A DNA stretch of 64,000 nucleotides from Panax quinquefolius (GCA_020205615.1 CM035171.1:8926160-8990159), one strand, 5' to 3'; counted from the stretch's first letter, positions 50,147 through 63,725 are shown. Program-made: numbers and translations. The notes: generated by a model from the sequence alone, not told the origin.

Positions 50147-50399
50147 GATATATGATCTGGCGGAGGAGATCGGGGAATAGAACTAGGAGGGAGAGAGAGT
50201 AAATCCTTCGCTAGTGTGTCCTACTAGCTTATTTGTTAGTTGGTCGATATATAGGGATATTATGTGATATATTGATTTCCTTAATTAACCCTTGTTTTAT
50301 GACGATATTTGAGAATGTCATTGAGAATATTAACAATGGAAATGAGGCGAGTGGAGGCGCTTTGTACTCACCAGCGAGGAGAGCGTTACAACAGTGGCG

Positions 50400-51420
50400 A
50401 TGTTCCTCTGTGAAACAACACCATTGAAGCGAGATGATGAGCGAGGGATGTTTAGAAGTTTTTTTGCGGTTAAATGCAAAATCGAGAACGAGGAGACTTC
50501 GTGTTCAAAATCTGAGGAGAAATGATAGCGATTCACGGGTTATCACAACCAAGCGATTCAAAAGTTGGGACCACGAATTTAAAGGAAAGCGGATCCGATC
50601 ATGGCGGAAACATGGGTCGAAACAAATTACAAGATATTCGATGTCTTGGGATGCGGCGGGAACGAAGGTTCCATTCGCCACCTTTATGTTAAAAGTGGCG
50701 AAGGCGAACTCTTGGTGGGAGTCGTGAAGGCGTACCCATCGGCCGCTTTTCGGCGTATCTTGGGATACGTTTGAAAGCTATTTAATGACAAATACTTTCA
50801 CGAAAGTGTTCGTCGTATGAAGGAAGTGGAGTTCATCAGATTAGAACAAAACAACGTAGCCGGTGTCTCGATGCGAGGCAAAGTTTGCGAGTTATCGAGT
50901 TTGCACCTCATTTGGTGGAGAATGAGGAGCGTATATGGCGGATGTTTACGAGAGGTTGAAAACGGCGTCGACGATATCTCATTTCTCGTAAATTTTCTCT
51001 CTATTAGGATGTTGTTATGAGGGCTCAATTGTTAGGCGAGATACTTGCGAGTATATTCAACGAGGACCATAACGAGGATCGTGCGGAGATAGCGGTCAGC
51101 GAGAATAATGATAACCGGCGGAGAAAAGCAGACGGACAAAAATGGTAACCACTCTCGGTGGTAATCATAGCCGTGAAAATAGAAGAAGCGAGTCGGGAGG
51201 AGATTTTAAAAGAGGAGATTTAACAACGACCATGTGAAGGCAGCGGTGCGTGGCGACAAGCCGGTTCTAAGGGGAGAGAAACGACCACCGGTCATATGCT
51301 CTAAATCACGGAAAAGAGGGACATATCGGTCAAGCGCCTGATGATTCAAGGTATGCTATAATTGTGGAAAGGAAGGACATATCGCTCGAGATTATGCGGT
51401 AGCGAAACCTAGTTCAGTGA
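50400..51420 (+). pseudogene. Chromovirus gag with zinc knuckle
   Basis: A frame-broken coding region. The clearest motif is near 51352-51396: CYNCGKEGHIARDYA, a CCHC knuckle whose last Cys has become Tyr. A second knuckle just upstream (GKEGHIGQA-like, near 51310) is also damaged. Upstream pieces such as YKIFDVLGCGGNEGS (frame shifted) are gag-like but not informative. Confidence 0.6.
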
Positions 51421-51499
51421 GGACGGTGACTCAAAAAGTATCCCGAAAAGTCAAAGTCAGCGATTTAGGGAAGGCGTTTGTTGTATTTGGTCAAAAATC

Positions 51500-52600
51500 G
51501 AGAAACCCAAGCGAGGTGATCACGGGTGGTATTTATAAATTCTTGCGAAGTTTATACCTTACTTGATCAGAAGTCTTTACCCATTCATTTATCTCTCGCA
51601 TGTGCTCAGCGTTTAAACTTGACTCAGGAGAAATTAGACTTTGACTTTATCTGTGGAAACTCCAGTTAGGAGAAACTTTCATCACATCCTTTGTTTATAA
51701 ATCTTGTTTGATTCAAGTTGGCACCATCACCTTACACATTGACCTTATCTCTTTAAAGATACTTGCTTTTGATGTGATTTTAGGGATTGATTGGTTGCTA
51801 CTCATCATGCCAAAATTGATTGTTTTCGTAAGGTTGTTAGTTTTCATATTTCTAACCAACTTTGTTATACGAATCAAACAACTAAACCATTAAAATCAAT
51901 CACTATCATATCTAATCATAAAAGCTATTCGTTTATTGAAAAAGCGGATGTCAAGCTTTTCTTAGCCCATGTTATGGATTTGAATAAAGACACGTCGAAT
52001 TTGAATAATATTCACTGTTGTTATTGACTTTCTGGCGTATTTCTGAAGAACTTCCTGGTCTACACCCCGAGCGTGAAGTTGAATTCTTTATTGATCTTGA
52101 ACTTTGGTACAAAGCCCATTTCTAAAACCCATATCGAATGGCTCTATTGAACCCGGAGTTAAAGGTCAACTCTGAGGAATTGTTGGACATCGGTTTCATT
52201 AAATCTAGTACATCTCCTTGGGGTGCTCTGTTTTATTCGTAAAGAAAAAAGGCGGGAGTATCGACTTTGTATTGACTATATCGAGAATTGAACCATGTCA
52301 CCATCGAGAATAGGTATCCTCTACCTCGTATTGATGACTTGTTTGACCGATTCTGAGGTACAATTCTTTTCAAAAATCGATCTTAGATTGGATATCATCA
52401 TTTGAAGATTAGGCGAGGATATTCAAAGGCGCCTTTAGAACTTCGATGCGGACATTATGAATTCTTAGTCGTATCTTTCGGATTGACTAATGCTCCTGCG
52501 ACTTTCATGGATATGATGAGCAAGTATTGAGGAATATTTGGATCGATTCGTTGTTGTCTTTATTGATGACATCCTTATATATTCAAAAGTCGTGAAGATC
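51500..52600 (+). pseudogene. Chromovirus protease and reverse transcriptase
   Basis: The protease end reads FDVILGIDWL at about 51768-51800. The reverse transcriptase follows with ELPGLHPEREVEFFIDLE-like sequence (52045-52110), SSTSPWGA (52206), EYRLCIDY (52257), NRYPLPRIDDLFD (52310), HYEFLVVSFGLTNAPATFM (52450) and FIDDILIYSK with frame breaks (52555-52590). All motifs are in order; several 1-3-nt indels destroy the frame. Confidence 0.75.
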
Positions 52601-52749
52601 GTGAGCACCATTTGAAATTTGGTACTCGAAGGCCGTGAAAACAAACTATATGCCAAATTGAAGAATGCGAGTTACGGCGAGGAAGTAGCATTCCTTGGGC
52701 GCGATGGTGTCGAAACATGGAGTATCTGTTGATCCGTGAAGATTGAAGC

Positions 52750-53345
52750 AATACAAAGTTAGAACAGCGAAAAGTCGTTGGTTGAAGTCGTAGCTTTTTG
52801 GGGGCATTTGGTTATTATCGGAGATTAGTGGAAGGGTTTTCTCGAATCGCTACTCCATTAACTTCATCTAACTTCGGAAGGATACAAAATTCGTTTGGGC
52901 GAAGAATGCGAGAAAAAGTTTCAAGAGCTTAAGAGGAGACTTATTTGCACTGTTTCTAACAATACCATCTGGTTCGGATGGATTTGTTATCTACAATGAT
53001 GCTTGAGGCAAAGGGTTAGGATGTGTTCTCATGCGGCGTGGGAAAGTCATAGCCTATGCCTCGCGACAACTTAAAAGAGTATGAGAGGAATTATCCTACT
53101 CATGATCTAGAGTTAGCGTGATCGTTTCAGCTAAAGATATGGAGCACTATCTCATATGGGGAGAAAGTGGAGATATATTAGGACCATAAAAGCCTTAAAT
53201 ATTTCTTCACTCAAAAAGAACTCAACATGCGGCGGTGACGTTGGCTCGAACTATTGAAGACTACGACCACACTATTCGATACCATCACAGTAAAAGCGAG
53301 CGTGGTAGGCGGCGCGTTGAGTAGAAGATCGTATGCGGAACGAGA
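52750..53345 (+). pseudogene. Chromovirus RNase H
   Basis: Pieces such as YYRRLVEGFSRIATPL (52812), KSLKYFFTQKELNM (53190), DYDHTIRYHH (53262) and a damaged ADALSRR (53310) are the standard gypsy RNase H and tether motifs, split by indels. Confidence 0.7.
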
Positions 53346-53739
53346 GTGCGATGATGTCAGTATCTCGCATAGAGCCGACTTTAATAGAAAAGTTAAGGTT
53401 GCTCGCCCCCAGGGCGGAGGTGATCGCGTATGAAGAAGAAAGTCAAGAAGGAGCTATTCGAGGGCGAGAATTGATGAAGAAGGAATACTTGAGTCAACTC
53501 TAGACTTTGTGTTCCTAACGACTACGATTTGAAGTACAAGATTATGATGGAGGCACACTGATCGCCATTTGCGATCCATCTGGAAGTACTTAAAATGTAT
53601 CGTGATCTTGACATACATTTTGGTGGAACAATATGAAGAGAGAGATTGCAAAGTTTATCTCGATGTGTTTAACTTGCTAGCGTGTAAAGGCGAGCATCTA
53701 GTACCTAAGAATTAAGATTGCAACCACTTGAGATTAGAA

Positions 53740-54840
53740 ATGGAAGTGGGAACACATTACCATGGATTTCGATTCTGGGTCTTCCCTCACGGTTTCTCAA
53801 GGCGTCAATCTTATTTGGGTTATTGTTGATAGATTAACCAAGTGCGCTCATTTCTTGCCGTCTGGAGACTTATTCCTTGAGCGTCTTGCTAGTATATGCG
53901 TGAATGAAATTGTGAGGTTGCATGGCATGCCTGTATCCATAGTTTGGGATCGTGACCCAAGATTCACTTCAAGATTTTGGGTTAGCTTGCAAAAGCTATG
54001 AAGCGCAATTTGCGATTTAGTTCGGCATACCATCCCCAAGCAGACGGATGATCGAAGAGGACTATTCAAACTCTTGAAGATTTATTAAGACTACGTGTCC
54101 TAGACTTCAAGAGGTAGTTGGGATAAGTATTTACCATTGGTGGAATTCTCTACTGACAACAGTTATTAGGCAAGTATAGGTGTGGCTCCATTTGAAGCAT
54201 TATATGGACGAAAGTGTCGTTCTCCGATATGTTGGGATGAGGTGGGTGAAGCAACATTGTTGGGACCCGAGTTGAAATACGTATGACTCAAAGAAAAGAT
54301 CCAAATGATTGACAAGCGTATACAAAAGCGGCACAAGATCGACAAAAGAGTTATGCGGATCTTCATCGAAAGGACGTGGAATTTAGTGTAGAGGATCATG
54401 TATTATTCATGAGTTGCTCCATGGAAGGGAGTTACAAGATTTGGGAAGGAGAGAAAGCTCAATCCACGATTTATTGGTCCATTTCAAATTCTTGACCGAA
54501 TAGGAAATGTAGCCTATAGACTTCGCGTTACCTCGAGTATGTCTCGTGTTCATAATGTGTTTCACATATCATACTTCGTAAATATGTGAAAGACCCGAAC
54601 CACGTTATAGAATTAGAAACGAAGCGAAATAATGAAGACTTAACGTGTGAGGAGGTACTGTCAAGATCTTGGATAGGAAGGAGCATGTCCTACTGTATGA
54701 AAGGTCATACCACAAGTTAAAGTTTTGTGGAGGAATCATGCTATAGAGAAATGACTCGGGAATTGGAAGCGGAAATGGCGAGGTATCCTCACCTTTTGAA
54801 ACACTGCCACGTCGACGTCAATTTAGGGATGAAATTTCAT
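53740..54840 (+). pseudogene. Chromovirus integrase and chromodomain
   Basis: 53762-54001 is open: MDFDSGSSLTVSQGVNLIWV, then IVDRLTKCAHFLPSGD, then GMPVSIVWDRDPRFTSRFW, giving the first two catalytic Asp. The third acidic residue is lost: near 54050 the frame reads a stop followed by SKRTIQTLED where the family has Glu before RTIQ. The C-terminal chromodomain-type sequence (MTRELEAEMARYPHL near 54755) ends just before the polypurine tract. Chromodomains in this clade help target heterochromatin. Confidence 0.75.
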
Positions 54841-54853
54841 AAGGAGGGGAGGT

Positions 54854-55754
54854 TGTAAGACCCCAACTTATTATTAATGAAATTTAATTTTCTCTATTTA
54901 TTATTTTGAAATAGTAAGGGTTGATGTGATTAATGTGGATAGTTAGGGGGTAAAATCATAAATATTTCAAAATAAGCATGAAGTGGTTATAAAATATTCA
55001 TTGTTGTTGGGAATATTCGTTTGGTCGTGGAATATTAAATCTTTCGGGGAATATTAAATCGACGGCCAGTAACTGACCATGTATTGGGCCCCATGCTTGA
55101 AGCGATTGGATGAAAGAAACAGCGAATATAAGTTGTTTAAAAATAACGGCGTAGTTATTCACAGATTATCTTTATTAAAATACTCGGTGGTTAAAAAACA
55201 CGGTGCTTTGCATTGTTGCACAATTATTGATTCTTACGTGAAGAGGCCTTTACTCAATAATGGTTACGATAATTACATTCGATTATTTTATTGAGTTAAT
55301 AATTGTTGCGTTGATATTTTATATTATTCATTGTTTCAATAATTGTCGTTACACGATTATTTTTATTATCGAAGAATAATTCATATTATCTGAATAATAT
55401 TATTAGATAACATTATTGGCAATGTCTAGAAAGTTCTGGCTCAAGGAGAGGTTTGAGTCACCTAATTGCGGCCTTGGAGAAGAAGAAATTCTTATTGAAG
55501 CCCTCTTTCTTGAAGGAAGCTAGCTCGGTTTATTAATATTGTGATTCTCGTAATATTATTTGTGAATAATTAATTATTGATTCATATGATGAGAAAAATA
55601 TTGATTTTATGTGGATATAGATGGAGAAAATTTTTATTGTGACAATTGTTGAAAATTAAAATTTTATCTTTTTCATAAAATAATTCATTTAAATATATTA
55701 TTATATTTTAATAATATAATAATGGTGATATTTTTACAATCGAATGTGGGATAT
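54854..55754 (+). repeat. 3' LTR of the chromovirus, cut by the scaffold gap
   Basis: The first 900 bp of the LTR, starting TGTAAGACCCC after the purine tract, align with 47418-48310. The remaining 1.8 kb falls in or beyond the run of N, so the right target duplication is not visible. Confidence 0.85.
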
Positions 55755-55854
55755 NNNNNNNNNNNNNNNNNNNNNNNNNNNNNNNNNNNNNNNNNNNNNN
55801 NNNNNNNNNNNNNNNNNNNNNNNNNNNNNNNNNNNNNNNNNNNNNNNNNNNNNN
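55755..55854. other. 100-N scaffold gap
   Basis: Exactly 100 N, the conventional placeholder for a gap of unknown size. It separates the unfinished chromovirus LTR from the second copy of the mtKAS/TRZ2 region, so the physical distance between them is unknown. Confidence 0.99.
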
Positions 55855-58800
55855 AATGTCAGGGTTTGTCATTGTTGCTGCTTCTAATTTATTAGCTGTG
55901 TTTTTTGACGTGCCATTAATTTCTTTAAACACTTGTTTTATCTTTAAAAAAAGTTCTGGTATCCCATCACCAGTCTAGGGTGATGCATATCACATAACTC
56001 AACTAAATGGTGATGGAAGAGGTAAAGTATTGACATGCAGACCCGTGTTTCACAGCAGGTAATAAACTGAAATCGATTTTTTGGCTGCTCTGTCTGCCCC
56101 TACAATTATGGGGAGAGTAGAATTTTCCAGCCGCTAGTGTAGCATAAATCCATTAGTTTTTAGCCAGCAAAGAAAATATCGCTACGTAAAGTTTTTAGAT
56201 TCTCTCCTTACAGTAAGTTCTAAGATAACTGTATTTGATTGTCATATTCATATTCGCGGCCTTACATCCACCCCGCTTTAACTAAAAAAAAAAAAAAACC
56301 ATAGAAAGCATGTTAAATAAACTCGTTATTAATGTCTCGGGCCAAAGTAATATGTGCTCCCACACCCAACAAATTGGTTTTGGTAACGGTGGACAACTTT
56401 TGACCATCTGAGCCTTTGATGTTTTCTTTACTTACCTATATGTGCTTAAGAATATTGAAAGAAAAATATACTTTCTAATAGCATTTAAAATGTTGGTTTC
56501 AGCTCTTTATACAAATACTGTATTGTTTTTTTGAATCTGATAGATGGTGTCTCATGTTGGACCAATCCAGAAAAGCATCCTCCTGTACACAGAAAAAGTT
56601 CATTCTTGTATGCTAAAACATGTTTTTCTTTATACAGCGACTGGCAGTCTGGCTCTCATCCCCATTTGTCAGATGGATTTATATAAATGCCCATGCTACA
56701 TCTACACCTCTGGGTAAACCATTCTTATCTTCATAAAATGCTGCTTTCTATGGTGCTTTTTTCTGGCAGTAATGGTTGCACCACGCAAAGTTGAACCTTA
56801 ATTTGAATTTTCCTTCCTATCAACTCTGCCTTTATTCAGGTGACATGCCAGAAGCCACTCGAATCAAATCTGTATTTTCAAATCGTAACATGCATAAGCC
56901 ATCTTTGCCTTGTCCTCCACCAAGGTATTTATGCTGTTTAGTATTTGAGAAGTCGATGGTGATTTTTAAAACATGTACTTGAAATCTTGATCAACTTAAA
57001 CTCATATCTGATGTTGAGTACCTCCACCAGCATACTTTAATCTTCTTCGATTCATTTAGGGGTGTAAACAGATATAGATGTATTGACTGGATATATCTGT
57101 ATATCCGTAATGTGTATCCATTTCAGCTGATGCAACACTTGATATTATCTGCTTCGATAGTGATATAAGATAATATCCGCTTTGACCTAGATAAGAATCT
57201 CGGATATCAGATATTTCTAAATGATTTATAGGTATCTAGTTTGATGTCAAATGTTTTGACGCCTTACTTACAGATCCAGCTTAATCCAACCAAATAAAAT
57301 ATTAAACTAAAAAGTAAGGTTCATCTATAACAAATTATCAAACGCTTTGTTAATTCAATTAAAGTTGATAGCATAACATAGTCAGAAAAAAATTCGTACA
57401 TAATAAATTCTTGTAAATTGCTATAATCTCTCTTACTCCTATGCAAATTCAAATCTGATCGTATCTAAATTTAGGATTTTAACTGTTTTATACAAATAAA
57501 ACTGCAGTTACTTACTTTTTAAATACTTTTCAAATTCATCAGGTAATATTATTGACATTTTTTAAAAAAAATTGTTTATAGATGAGTACAATATATGCCT
57601 ATTTGCCATTCAGACACGTAATATCAAAGTAAATGCTTTCTGTGATATCTGTGTAACACGGATATGCCTTACATTACTCATATTGTAATTAGCTTAAAAC
57701 GGATGCAAAACGGATAATATCTGATTTGTCTGGATATTTGATAATATCTGCTTCTTGGAGCAGACACAGTTATCGGATACTTCAAACGGATGGGGATATT
57801 TCCGTGCCTCCGGTTTACAGCCCTCAGACTTATCTCCCCTGCACTGGTTCCTCTAAATATCAACAACTTTCCATATTTCCTCAGTGTCTTACTATTTCCC
57901 TTGATATCGTGAAATCATTTCAAAAGTTCTCAGTAGACACTAAAAAATATGGGAGTGGATGTCTCGCTTTAGTCGCGGCTTTAGTTGTGGAGGTTTGCGT
58001 TACAACCACGTTAATTAGTAACACACTTTATTTATATATTTTCTTCAGTCTCTAGATGCCAGTTTGGTTAGTTATGTAATTTTTTGGGTTTTCATTACAA
58101 AGTATTTTATTTTCTCATTTAGCAAGGCTAATATTATAACTCAGCTTTTTTGGCTGTCAATACCAATTATTGGCCCAGGGTGCTGCTGGCTCATCTCCTT
58201 GGAGCAGCTGGAGCCGTGGAAGCGATATCAGCGGTTCCGGCCACACACCATTTAATTTTATCTTTTCTTTTCTTTTTTAAATTCTCCCAAATTATACTGA
58301 TAATTTCTTGCTTAACTTCAAGTTCTCAGAAAAATTGATTATGTGATATCTCTTTTATTTATTTATTATTTATTACCGATAATGAATATGGTTAATTTTC
58401 CGTGATATTATATAAAAGTCGTATTTCAGCTGCTAAGAGGCTTTTCTTCTTCCCAATTGTTTTCTGATTGGTACATTATTACTTCTCTCTGATTATAAAA
58501 AAATCACTTCGTAGCGGATAATTAAGAATACCTTACTGCCTGCAAATATAACCTTTACCTATTACATCACATTAGGTTCTTTAGGGCTCTGATTTAAAGT
58601 TGTAAGCCTTTGCATCAGAAGGTGACAAATCTAAATGTAATCTGTAGGCTCTAGGCAAGGCTGAATATGGATGATCTAGATAAAATTTCTTGTTAAGGTC
58701 CCAAGACAAGAGAAACAGAGACAAAATATGCTGATGACAGTACTTTTAAATAATATGTTATGTTCAAAAGCCTCATAAGAGCTTATACTCAAACTTGGAA

Positions 58801-59217
58801 GTCAAATAGAAAGCTTAGAAAATTGTTACTTATTAGAATTTAAAATTGTTAAATCTATCATAATGGGACACATTTACTAATGTAATAAAAAATTGTAATA
58901 CTCTTTTATCTAAACACTAGTAATAATGCTACCTTATAGCCAATTTTGATTGCCTACTTGTCCTGAATTTACCATGTGTAATTCTAGAAAATTTGGTTGT
59001 TGACCTACTCAGTTGTTCTGCTGTCTTGTTGCAGGGGATTGCTCCTTTAACCCCTGCTAATCTCACCAAACCAGATCCCATTTTCAGTGATGGTTTCATG
59101 CCCTTGACTCATTTAAATGAGGATTCCAATTAAAGCAGCTTTGTCAAACCCTTTGAAGCTTCGGGGTGGCATAAATGTATTCTTGTTGTTTGGTATCCAC
59201 CTCTTAAACAGGTTGAA
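55855..59217 (+). pseudogene. mtKAS copy 2, exons 9 (end) to 14, disrupted
   Basis: Homologous exons: end of exon 9 at the gap edge, about 55979-56058 (exon 10), 56648-56713 (exon 11, still NAHATSTP), 56840-56924 (exon 12), 58179-58250 (exon 13) and 59035-59217 (exon 14). Exon 14 keeps an intact TTGCAG acceptor and opens G-I-A-P-L-T, which copy 1 lacks. Exon 13 has lost its GT donor (CACCATTTAAT against CACTACGTAAT in copy 1). Exons 10, 11, 12 and 14 carry indels that shift the frame, so no enzyme can be made as written. The 5' half with Cys217 is not in the window. Confidence 0.85.
57057..57825. mobile_element. Copy 2 of the intron-12 hAT-type MITE
   Basis: Same TAGGGGTGTAA start and GTTTACAGCCCT-type end as 18539-19273, in the same intron position, with several internal differences and altered flanks (GATTCATT, AGACTTAT). 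Confidence 0.8.
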
Positions 59218-60439
59218 TCAAGCGTGAGCAAATTTTTATTCTGAAAGAGGCAAGTTAGGAGGAATGGGTTGACCAGAATTAGCATAACTGAGCTCCTCAG
59301 GCTGTTACTTTTTGTTGTAGAAGTTTCTTGGACATAATCTCAATCTGGGAAGAATTTTGGCAATACAAGAGTTTTCCAGTTGGTAGGAAACATCGGGAAA
59401 TCTTTTGGTATAATGGGTGGCTCCACAAAAAGGGATTAGGCAAAAAAAATTGTTTAATAGATAATTAAATTCAAAATAAAATAAAATAAAAATACAACAT
59501 TCACAAAAGGCAGGTTTTCTTATAATTTTGGAAACAGAGCAAGTATGTGTATATGCATGTGGGTTGTCTCAACAAAAGGTGCGGCAAAGGATCTATAGTA
59601 CTTCTAGTTATTAGTCTATCCTCAGAGGGTTGATTTCCCAGACATGACTTCAAAATGAAATTAAGTAATATTGTACATGGAAAGCATGTGTTTTGCTACT
59701 CACATGGTTTCCTCTTTTTCTATTTAAACATTAAAATTTTATGAGGTGTGAAAAATTTGTTTAAACAGTAAAATTTTAAGATAGTATTAAAATTTGAAGT
59801 AGAACATCTTATTGACAGTCAGTCGTGTGAAAAGTCGTTTGTATATGAAAAATCCAGGTTTAGTTGGATATTTTCATTTATATTTGGCAAATCATTACAA
59901 ACAGCAAAGACCCATTCCTTTTTTGGTGCTGAAAGAATGCCACATTAAAAACAATTTTTAGCTGGAACATGTTTTGTAAATAATTTATATCCATATATGT
60001 TGAAATCACTTGTACTGGTTATATAGTATGGAGTTTATGATCTTATTAGGTGCTCCTGTACCATGGAATCATGTAGCTAATGTGTAACATATGAACTGAG
60101 ATGGATAAACTCAACAAAGTTTGTCTTCTTTTCCTTTTTGTTTTTTCCTCTAGGAGGCATAAAGGAGGAAGTTCATTCTTAATACATCCAGCCAGTAGAG
60201 GTAGAAAAGCCACATTGTTTCAGGCTGAATACAAGGTTACCATTGCTCTGCCCACCACAAGTTCTTGGAACAAGTATAAGCCATAAATTGCATCAATATC
60301 TTATAAAAATCCTAAATATAGCATTTGAGGCCCTAGAAAAAAGATCAATAAATAGACAGAATTAATTATAATGAACTGATGCATAACTGCCTAAAAGGAG
60401 GCGGGTGGCAGACCAATGGACCCTTTAGTATAACTTCTA

Positions 60440-63400
60440 GAGTACATTGATTTAAAGCTCTTCTGTTGTGAGGATTCACTTAGACTGAAAACCTCAGATT
60501 GTTACTTTCTTTAATACAGCTTGCCTGATGTCCTTCTGCTAATAGAGAGAAATTTTCGCTGTATGTTTTTTATAGTGAAAGAACGGAGGGCTGTCTTTGC
60601 ATAAGTGATTTATGTAATACACATCACTCACAGAATATGTCCTTTCAGGAGGCCTTGATAAATGTGCTTTATTCAGTCTGGCAGCAATTCACTGAAGGAG
60701 AGAGAACGAGGAATACCCAATAGGATGGTTTGCGGCATAAATGCCACCTGCAACACCATTAGATGTTGGCTTTTGGTATTCACACAACCCTCAAGTTCTT
60801 AAGTGTACTCAAAAAGAGGGAAATAAATATTTTGATGAGCATCAATGCAGTAGATCATGGTGATTACCAAATATTCTCAACCCTATAAAATAATGTTCTT
60901 TTTAAGTAGCCAAACAAAAGTTTAAATGAGCTTGCAGGAATAAATAGGTAGATAGGTAGGGAGCCTACTTAAACGTAGTATTTGTAAGGAAAAATAAACC
61001 CCGACTGAGCTTATTATCAGTTTATGTATAATTAGTAACTTTGGCTGGCAGGGGATGTCAAAAGGTAGGAGCCAATTTGTATCAAAGGGAATCATGCACA
61101 GCATTGTTTTATAAGATAACATCAAAAAGCTGAATTTTATCATGTTAAAATATTTCAATTTCTTGTCATAAGAAATATTTTTGCTACTTTAGTTCATATT
61201 GAGGAATACTTTTAATTTTCCCTTTTCAACGTATTCCTACAAGTTAGCATTACTTAACTAATAAACTTAATTCATTTAGCTAATTATCACTTTCTAATTC
61301 ATTTTAGCTAATTACCCTCAATATGATACTCAGGAAGAGAAATGAGTCAATAAATGGCCTTTTCCAAATCCAGCATCTGGCATGCTCCATGATCTGCATT
61401 TCACAATCTGATACTTCAGAAACTAGGCAAATTTCCTCATTGGCACCACATAGCTTGAGACTGCAAAGGATAAGGAATTTATTTAAAGGATAGGATATCC
61501 TAAAGAAATCACATGGTTTCTAAAAAATTAATTCTCTATATGGAGCCCCCATACATAGCTATCAACTCTGCTTCCAAGTTTTTCAACATCAAACATACCT
61601 CAAATATATGAGGTACATTCATGCTCTCATTCACACTCAATGCTGGAAAACTCTATTCAAGAAAGTCGCCTGTCAAAAGTCAAGAGTTTCATCGATTAAT
61701 ACCACTGCTTTCTAAATGACTCCAGATGGAAGTATGGGTCCTATATATTACATTCATAAATTCAGCTTCTTTTCCAATTTACTGTATATAAAAAGAAATA
61801 TTTACTTTTGGGAAAATGTTCATCACTTCCTATTTTCCTGAAAAATCATACACTCACAAGTGGATCGGTTATAGAAGGGGATCCAGTCCTATATAGACAA
61901 ATGGACAACGCATTTTCAGATGTATTAATCATTCTATTTGTACCCATGCTGTAAGAGGCAATTTTGTGGTTTCCTTTTGCAAAAGGTTTTTAATAGTCGT
62001 AATTTATTTATTTTCAGAATAATAATTCTCCTCACCAAGAAATCTGGGTAACATTCAGAGATCGCGATAAGATAAATATATTTCGTATTATAATTTTCTC
62101 TAGATGAAATGGATGAATAAAAAACACTATATATGCAAGTGTTGGGCGATAGAATTAAAAATGGACAGCAAGAGTGCCTGATATACTATGTACCCATTAG
62201 GTACGTTAGATATCTTGGCAGATGTGGGATGCGTTGAGGGGGGGGGGGCAAATTACCAAAAATCATCTGAACTTATATTTGAGATTTTCATAATATGTTA
62301 TCTACACAGTGTAGAAGAAGAAAGCATGTACTTTATGTGCTTGCAACCAAATCTAATGACTAGATGATCAAGAAACGCTCCAAAAACACAAACTTGACTT
62401 CATGAAACATACATGATGAATGATCACACTAGTATCTTTACACAGATATCATCAGGTACAAGATCTTATACCCTGCAGTTATAAAAGAAATTACCAGATA
62501 CAAGATTATATACCTCAGTTATAAGAATTTTTGCCTCAAGGCATCAGTAATCATGTGGATCAAGGAAAAAAAAATCTGACATTGTATCTCCAGTCAAGGC
62601 CACCTATACAGTATCTGTGATCTAACAAAAAACAGAAAGGTAACCAAATACTTAAATGAAAAAGGATAACTGATATAACCCAAATTTGTTTGTAAGAATT
62701 ACAAACCTCAACACCAGACTACTTCAATTTCTCGATTTGTATTCCTTTCAAATGAATATATTGCTTTTTAACTAAGTATATGACATAACCCTGATCATAC
62801 TAAATAAGCAAACTTCTGAGCATCTATAAGTTGAAAAGGATTGATAAATTCAAAAAATGAACTTAAAGAAATCACATACATTCAAGTTTAAGCTCCAAAG
62901 TTTAGTTTCTTATACATCAATTAAGGTAGAATATTCAAGGCTTATACTTGGTCAAACAAGACACTCTAACTAGATGGGCCTCACAAAGTACACATACCAA
63001 TGAAAATTCCCTAATGTAATATATGTAGGACATTAACTGGTCATATATATTATGCAATCTTTACAGACCATATATTAAAGGACTGACCATTTCCCAGGTT
63101 ATATGGATAGTTCTACATCTTAGAGTTCATGTTGTTATTTGTGTAAATCCGTGTGTATTGAAGATATTAAATTAATAATAAAATGAACTCCTAAGAAACA
63201 GTATTGGTCCATATCAGAAATGTGTCATATGCCAACACTCCCTTCAGAGAATGTGTACGGTCACATTATATGCTTTAAAGCTCTAAGTTTCAGACACTTG
63301 ACTAACATTTGGGTGTTTTGACAAACACTAGACTTTGAGATATTGCTTATTAAGGAATGGAAAAAAGATAATAAATTGTTTGGACAAAAAAAGATTCATA

Positions 63401-63725
63401 TACATTTACTTTTTACCAAGATAAAACATAACAAAAATATAATTCATTTAAGTTTGACATTAGATGGTAGATTAGCTCTGTGTCAACAACTTAAGCTTTG
63501 GGCCTCATACCAGCTAGTTCTAACGTGTTGCTGGGCAATAATTAAAGTTTCAAAGCCCAGCAACCAAAATCACCTCGATTGAGTAATCCGCCAAGTCGGC
63601 CCCCTTTACGGTTAGACCTTAGCTCTGGCTTTCCTATAATCTTCTTCTTCTTCAATTGCGTTGCCGATTGCGGATAAAAAAGCCCGACCCTTTGCGGCTC
63701 GTAAAGGTGTAATTAAACTAAACAT
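60440..63725 (-). pseudogene. TRZ2-like pseudogene, copy 2
   Basis: Same pieces as copy 1: an N-terminal exon starting MFSLITPLRAAKG at 63725; the GDT exon near 62604-62514; the EHGHTH-type exon near 61670-61600, more damaged here and also with an in-frame TGA; and the C-terminal piece near 60540-60440 with the same TAA after VLK and again after SV. The HxHxDH core is missing here too, so the loss predates the split of the two copies. Extra frameshifts are private to this copy. Confidence 0.75.
62236..62249. repeat. Poly-G run, copy 2
   Basis: Nine or so G, matching the longer run at 23498-23510 in copy 1 but with a changed lead-in (GCGTTGAG). Confidence 0.75.

Larger units (their letters stand above)
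47418..55754 (+). mobile_element. Tekay/Del-type chromovirus (Ty3/gypsy), nearly complete, decayed
   Basis: The 5' LTR (47418 to about 50129) starts TGTAAGACCCC. A primer-binding site TGGTATCGAGC (50131, one base short of the initiator-Met complement) follows directly. Internal order is gag, zinc knuckle, protease, reverse transcriptase, RNase H, integrase, chromodomain, then a purine tract (AAGGAGGGGAGG) and the 3' LTR at 54854, again TGTAAGACCCC. The 3' LTR runs into the N gap after 900 bp. The gene order and C-terminal chromodomain place it with the Tekay/Del chromoviruses. All domains carry frameshifts. Confidence 0.85.
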
